From: JADFSZ01 sp022560555 [NCBI: PVC group bacterium]
GTDB lineage: Bacteria > GCA-001730085 > JADFSZ01
Assembly (NCBI GenBank): GCA_022560555.1
Contig: JADFSZ010000069.1
Location: forward strand, 1-8,647
DNA: 8,647 nucleotides
Reading direction: 5' to 3'
The notes beneath the pieces are model-generated. The model ran no database searches. It had not been told where the DNA came from and worked only from the letters and a program-made list of their open reading frames with translations. A program made the translations under genes and the position numbers. Below, piece after piece: positions 6,882 through 8,647 of the stretch (the first letter of the stretch is position 1; each line of letters starts with the position of its first letter).

Positions 6882-6908
6882 TTCCCGATGAGACCAGCTC
6901 ATCGAAAA
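6882..6908 (+). repeat. Stem-loop 4, 7-bp core stem
   Basis: CGATGAG (6886-6892) and CTCATCG (6898-6904) pair around the loop ACCAG. Two C/A mismatches and then two T-A pairs lie at the base, at the position where stem-loop 1 has G-C pairs. Confidence 0.75.
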
Positions 6909-6910
6909 TA

Positions 6911-6950
6911 ATGCACAAGCTTATTGGGCAACAAGTTCGGGAGGAACGCT
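6911..6950 (+). repeat. Repeat copy 5 (TTGGGCA/TTCGGGAG type)
   Basis: Core ATGCACAAGCTT followed by ATTGGGCAACAA and GTTCGGGAGGAAC (6935-6947), which can fold as a 4-bp hairpin with loop GGGAG. The -35 box of P2 begins 3 bases after it. Confidence 0.8.
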
Positions 6951-6952
6951 GC

Positions 6953-6980
6953 TTGACCATTTTCATTTATAACTTATAAT
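6953..6980 (+). promoter_or_regulatory. Promoter P2, sigma70-type, for the glycosyltransferase gene
   Basis: TTGACC (6953-6958, 5/6 match) and TATAAT (6975-6980, perfect) are separated by 16 bases. The start would be near 6987, leaving a leader of about 42 bases before ATG 7029. It abuts the last repeat copy. Confidence 0.7.
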
Positions 6981-7028
6981 TCTTTTACCGTCATAGCCAT
7001 CAACTCATGGACATTTCTACCTTATCTC

Positions 7029-7982
7029 ATGAACTTTTCTGTGATTATTCCTGTTCGAAATGGGGCCGATACCTTGGCCTTGTGCTTGGAGGCCCTCAAC
7101 AAGATCCGGGGCGATAAAACAGAAATCATCGTTGTAGATGATTTAAGCCAAGATGCTTCTGTGGAGATCGCCGAGGGTTTGGGCGTCCGCGTGATTTCTC
7201 TTACGACAAGACACGGATCCGCCGCCGCCAAAAATATCGGGGCCAAAGAGGCCACAGGGGAGATTCTGTTGTTTGTTGACGCGGATGTAGTGGTTCCTAA
7301 AAACACATTTGATCTTATTTTGCAAACCTTTCGTCAAAACCCAGCCATAGCGGCTATTACGGCAAATGTTTCGTTAGAAATCCCTTTCAAGGGGTTTTTC
7401 ACTCAATACAAAAATTGTTATATGCATTTTGTGCTTTCACGGGCCAGCTCTCAGGCGGATTTCTTTTATGGCTCGCTCATCGCGATACGAAGGAAGGAAT
7501 TTATGCTTTTTGACGAAAAAACGCGCGTGGAGGACACAGAGCTCGGTCAGCGTTTGCATAAACAGGGGAAATCCATTTATCTGGACCATCAATTACAAAT
7601 CACTCATTTAAAACAATACTCCCTTATCAGCGCCTTGAAAAATGATTTTTTTGTTCCCTTTTGGTGGAGCCGCACATATCTTTTACATAGCGGAATAAAA
7701 GATGTTGTCCGGAAGAAAACTTTTGCTCATGCGCGTCTCACACAACTCTTCAGTATTTTAGCCGTGTTTTTGACGTGTTTGTTTTTCGTGTTGGCTATGG
7801 AACAACTCGGGAGTTTATTTTTATTGGCTTTTGTCATTTGTAACGCGAGATTTTTCGGATTTCTTATGAGACAAAGAGGCTTTGTGTTTTTTTTAAAAGC
7901 TCTTGTCTGGACCTTTATCGATCAAATTGTGATGGGATTCGGGGTTATGGCAGGGATGATATATTTTAAGGTTAGAAAATAG
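7029..7982 (+). CDS. Family 2 glycosyltransferase with C-terminal membrane helices
   Basis: 317 residues. Transfers a sugar from a nucleotide-sugar (or lipid-linked) donor; the acceptor cannot be told from the sequence. The N-terminal GT-A domain (about 1-225) opens with FSVIIPVRNGADTLALCLEA, has the nucleotide-binding VVDD at 35-38, the metal-binding DAD at 84-86 in LLFVDADVVVP, the acceptor-side FFYGSLIAIRRKEF (145-158) and the catalytic-base type motif VEDTELGQRL (167-176). Residues 238-258, about 261-279 and about 289-312 are hydrophobic, giving two or three membrane helices that would hold the enzyme at the inner membrane. This arrangement fits enzymes of polysaccharide, lipid glycan or glycolipid synthesis. 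ATG 7029 has no good ribosome site but the domain begins at once, so the start is likely right. Own promoter P2. The 35 bases to the convergent gene hold no clear terminator. Confidence 0.92.
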   Translation: MNFSVIIPVRNGADTLALCLEALNKIRGDKTEIIVVDDLSQDASVEIAEGLGVRVISLTTRHGSAAAKNIGAKEATGEILLFVDADVVVPKNTFDLILQTFRQNPAIAAITANVSLEIPFKGFFTQYKNCYMHFVLSRASSQADFFYGSLIAIRRKEFMLFDEKTRVEDTELGQRLHKQGKSIYLDHQLQITHLKQYSLISALKNDFFVPFWWSRTYLLHSGIKDVVRKKTFAHARLTQLFSILAVFLTCLFFVLAMEQLGSLFLLAFVICNARFFGFLMRQRGFVFFLKALVWTFIDQIVMGFGVMAGMIYFKVRK

Positions 7983-8017
7983 AATTCGAACCCGCGCAGG
8001 GGGTATGATTTCTCTTA

Positions 8018-8647
8018 TTATTTATCAATCATTTGGAGATGCTTTTCGATATCATACTGCCCGGACTCTGACCTTGTTTCCTTAAACACTTGTTTTTTAT
8101 ATCGCATGGTTATTTCAATTTTCTCAATAGCCGTGAGTTTTTCCTCTTCGGATAAGTCAGAATTATTTTTGATTTTTTCGATTTTATTTTGATCCGCTTC
8201 CGTCATCAGACTTGCCATATATTCCATACTTTTATTCCAAAGATCCCTCTGCCGCGCATTAAACTCCCCTGTATGGGCTGATGTGTCCGGCCCCTCATTT
8301 TCTCCATATTCTTTTTTTAGCTTCTCCATGACACTCCCGGCTAGATTCTTAACATCGCTCACATAGTCTTCTTGGGAGATAACAACAATATGTTCCGGAA
8401 TTTCAAATAATGATTCATCAAGTTCGATATTTTCCTGTATTTCCAGGACCTCTGTCAAAAGATACCTGTTCGCAATTCGAATTTCCTCCTTCAGCAAGAG
8501 ATTATTCCAAACCCAATATTTCGAATCTTTCGACTCATAAACATGACAAGAGCGGCCAAAAAAATCATCTTGTACAATCTGTCGGCCAGTGTCAATTTGA
8601 CGGTAGCCTAATCCAAGTTTATAGGTGCTTTCAGCCGGAGTATATGT
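8018..8647 (-). CDS. Partial protein with LolA/DUF4412-like beta segment and charged helical C-terminus
   Basis: The 3' part of a minus-strand gene. The frame stays open to the right window edge, so the start is outside; 209 residues are visible, beginning TYTPAESTYKLGLGY. TTG 8497 could be read as a start but the frame upstream encodes sensible protein (FFGRSCHVYESKDSKYWVWN), so it is internal. The pattern 'Y.sKD.kYWVWNNLLLKEEI...TEVLEIQENIELDESLFEIPEHIVV' resembles the C-terminal strands of LolA-like or DUF4412-type periplasmic proteins, where a 'W.w.gi.l....e...i.en..ip...FeiP.gi.v' run is common. From about visible residue 86 onward the chain is charged and helical (SDVKNLAGSVMEKLKKEY, later 'DLSEEEKLTAIEKIE'). 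A periplasmic or lipoprotein location is plausible, but the signal peptide is not in view. It converges with the glycosyltransferase gene. The family is a guess from pattern. Confidence 0.8.
   Translation of the reverse strand, partial: TYTPAESTYKLGLGYRQIDTGRQIVQDDFFGRSCHVYESKDSKYWVWNNLLLKEEIRIANRYLLTEVLEIQENIELDESLFEIPEHIVVISQEDYVSDVKNLAGSVMEKLKKEYGENEGPDTSAHTGEFNARQRDLWNKSMEYMASLMTEADQNKIEKIKNNSDLSEEEKLTAIEKIEITMRYKKQVFKETRSESGQYDIEKHLQMIDK

Larger units (their letters stand above)
6581..6950 (+). ncRNA. Candidate structured RNA transcribed from P1
   Basis: The stretch from the predicted P1 start to the end of the repeat array holds no credible gene but has the AGGCCT stem, four stem-loops and five conserved sequence cores. 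Arms of the stem-loops differ between copies while still pairing, as expected if structure is kept. No terminator was found at the 3' end, so its limits are guesses; it could equally be a long leader of the glycosyltransferase mRNA or a silent repeat array. No known RNA family is recognised. Confidence 0.3.
6612..6950 (+). repeat. Array of five degenerate repeats with alternating flanks
   Basis: Five copies of the core ATGCACRAGCTW begin at 6641, 6728, 6767, 6840 and 6911 (spacings 87, 39, 73 and 71). All share an A-rich lead-in, consensus AAAYNATGCACRAGCTW. The sequence after the core alternates: copies 1, 3 and 5 carry a TTGGGCA...TTCGGGAG block, copies 2 and 4 carry GGTTCCAGGCTC. Copies 3 and 5 match at 34 of 35 bases. 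Stem-loops precede copies 1, 2, 4 and 5; copy 3 follows copy 2 directly without one. Gene-poor position, palindromic content and degeneracy resemble intergenic palindromic repeat families, but I do not recognise this one. Confidence 0.85.
6486..7028. other. Gene-free intergenic region with two promoters and a hairpin repeat array
   Basis: Contents in order: an AT-rich stretch without a recognisable terminator (6486-6545), promoter P1 (6546-6574), an AGGCCT inverted repeat (6584-6608), the five-copy repeat array with stem-loops (6612-6950), promoter P2 (6953-6980) and an AT-rich leader before the glycosyltransferase (6981-7028). A plus-strand open frame at 6728-6979 exists but looks like a by-product of the repeats. 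Confidence 0.85.

Noticed and set aside
6641-6950. Reading the array as a plasmid or chromosomal iteron origin, an integron attC array or a CRISPR array
   Set aside because: Spacing is irregular (87, 39, 73, 71), there is no rep or DnaA gene and no DnaA boxes were noticed, attC end consensus sequences are lacking, and spacers are related to each other rather than unique.
6671-6950. CsrA/RsmA-type sponge RNA because of GGGAGG in the possible loop at 6935-6947
   Set aside because: The main stem-loops carry no GGA in their loops and the GGGAG hairpin is clear only in copy 5.
6728-6979. Open frame of 83 codons with the repeated peptides MHELI, MHKLIGQQFRED and MHKLIGQQVREE
   Set aside because: It has no ribosome site and lies wholly inside the DNA repeat array. 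Copies 2, 3 and 5 happen to share a frame while copies 1 and 4 do not, so the peptide repeat is explained by the DNA repeat.
7007-7117. Small overlapping frame starting at ATG 7007, ahead of the glycosyltransferase start
   Set aside because: It has no ribosome site and a composition unlike a protein; the conserved GT2 N-terminus in the other frame explains the sequence.
7983-8017. TTCGAACCC in the gap between the convergent genes resembles a tRNA T-loop or an attachment site
   Set aside because: The bases before it do not form the T-stem, and no acceptor, anticodon or D-arm partner lies nearby. No terminator was supported here either; the CCC/GGG pairing is only 3 bp with no T-run.

Overview
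The window reads as a chromosomal piece of a Gram-negative-type (two-membrane) bacterium. It encodes an outer-membrane secretin, several proteins with Sec signal peptides and a SurA-like periplasmic foldase. Codon use, gene style and the high share of unfamiliar envelope proteins would fit a deep-branching uncultured lineage such as Omnitrophota (former OP3) or a relative. That placement is an impression, not shown by any marker gene here.

Left part (36-6485): six tightly packed plus-strand genes that look like one operon for the cell envelope. The first two are an inner-membrane protein with a GspC/PilP-type C-terminal domain and a GspD/PilQ-family secretin, joined by an ATGA overlap. This is the usual inner-membrane to outer-membrane pair of a type II secretion or type IV pilus machine. 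Next come a membrane-anchored or exported coiled-coil protein ending in TPR repeats, a small exported protein with an Ig-like beta domain, an exported three-part foldase (SurA-type N-domain, degenerate parvulin-like domain, cyclophilin) and an exported beta-rich protein with a long acidic tail. A plausible reading is that the downstream genes help assemble, fold or scaffold the secretin machine, but the sequence shows only co-location.

Middle part (6486-7028): 543 bases without a credible gene, and the most unusual stretch. A good sigma70-type promoter (TTGACA-N17-TATATT) fires into an array of five degenerate repeats that share the core ATGCACRAGCTW. Four of the copies are preceded by, or linked to, stem-loops whose arms differ between copies but keep pairing. 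The copies alternate between two types of 3' flank. A second promoter (TTGACC-N16-TATAAT) sits exactly at the end of the array and serves the next gene. The array could be a structured non-coding RNA, a long leader, or a dispersed palindromic repeat family; I do not recognise it.

Right part (7029-8647): a family 2 glycosyltransferase with C-terminal membrane helices on the plus strand. Facing it is the 3' part of a minus-strand gene (start beyond the right edge) for a protein with a LolA/DUF4412-like beta segment and a charged helical C-terminus. No tRNA, rRNA, CRISPR array, insertion sequence or convincing intrinsic terminator was seen.
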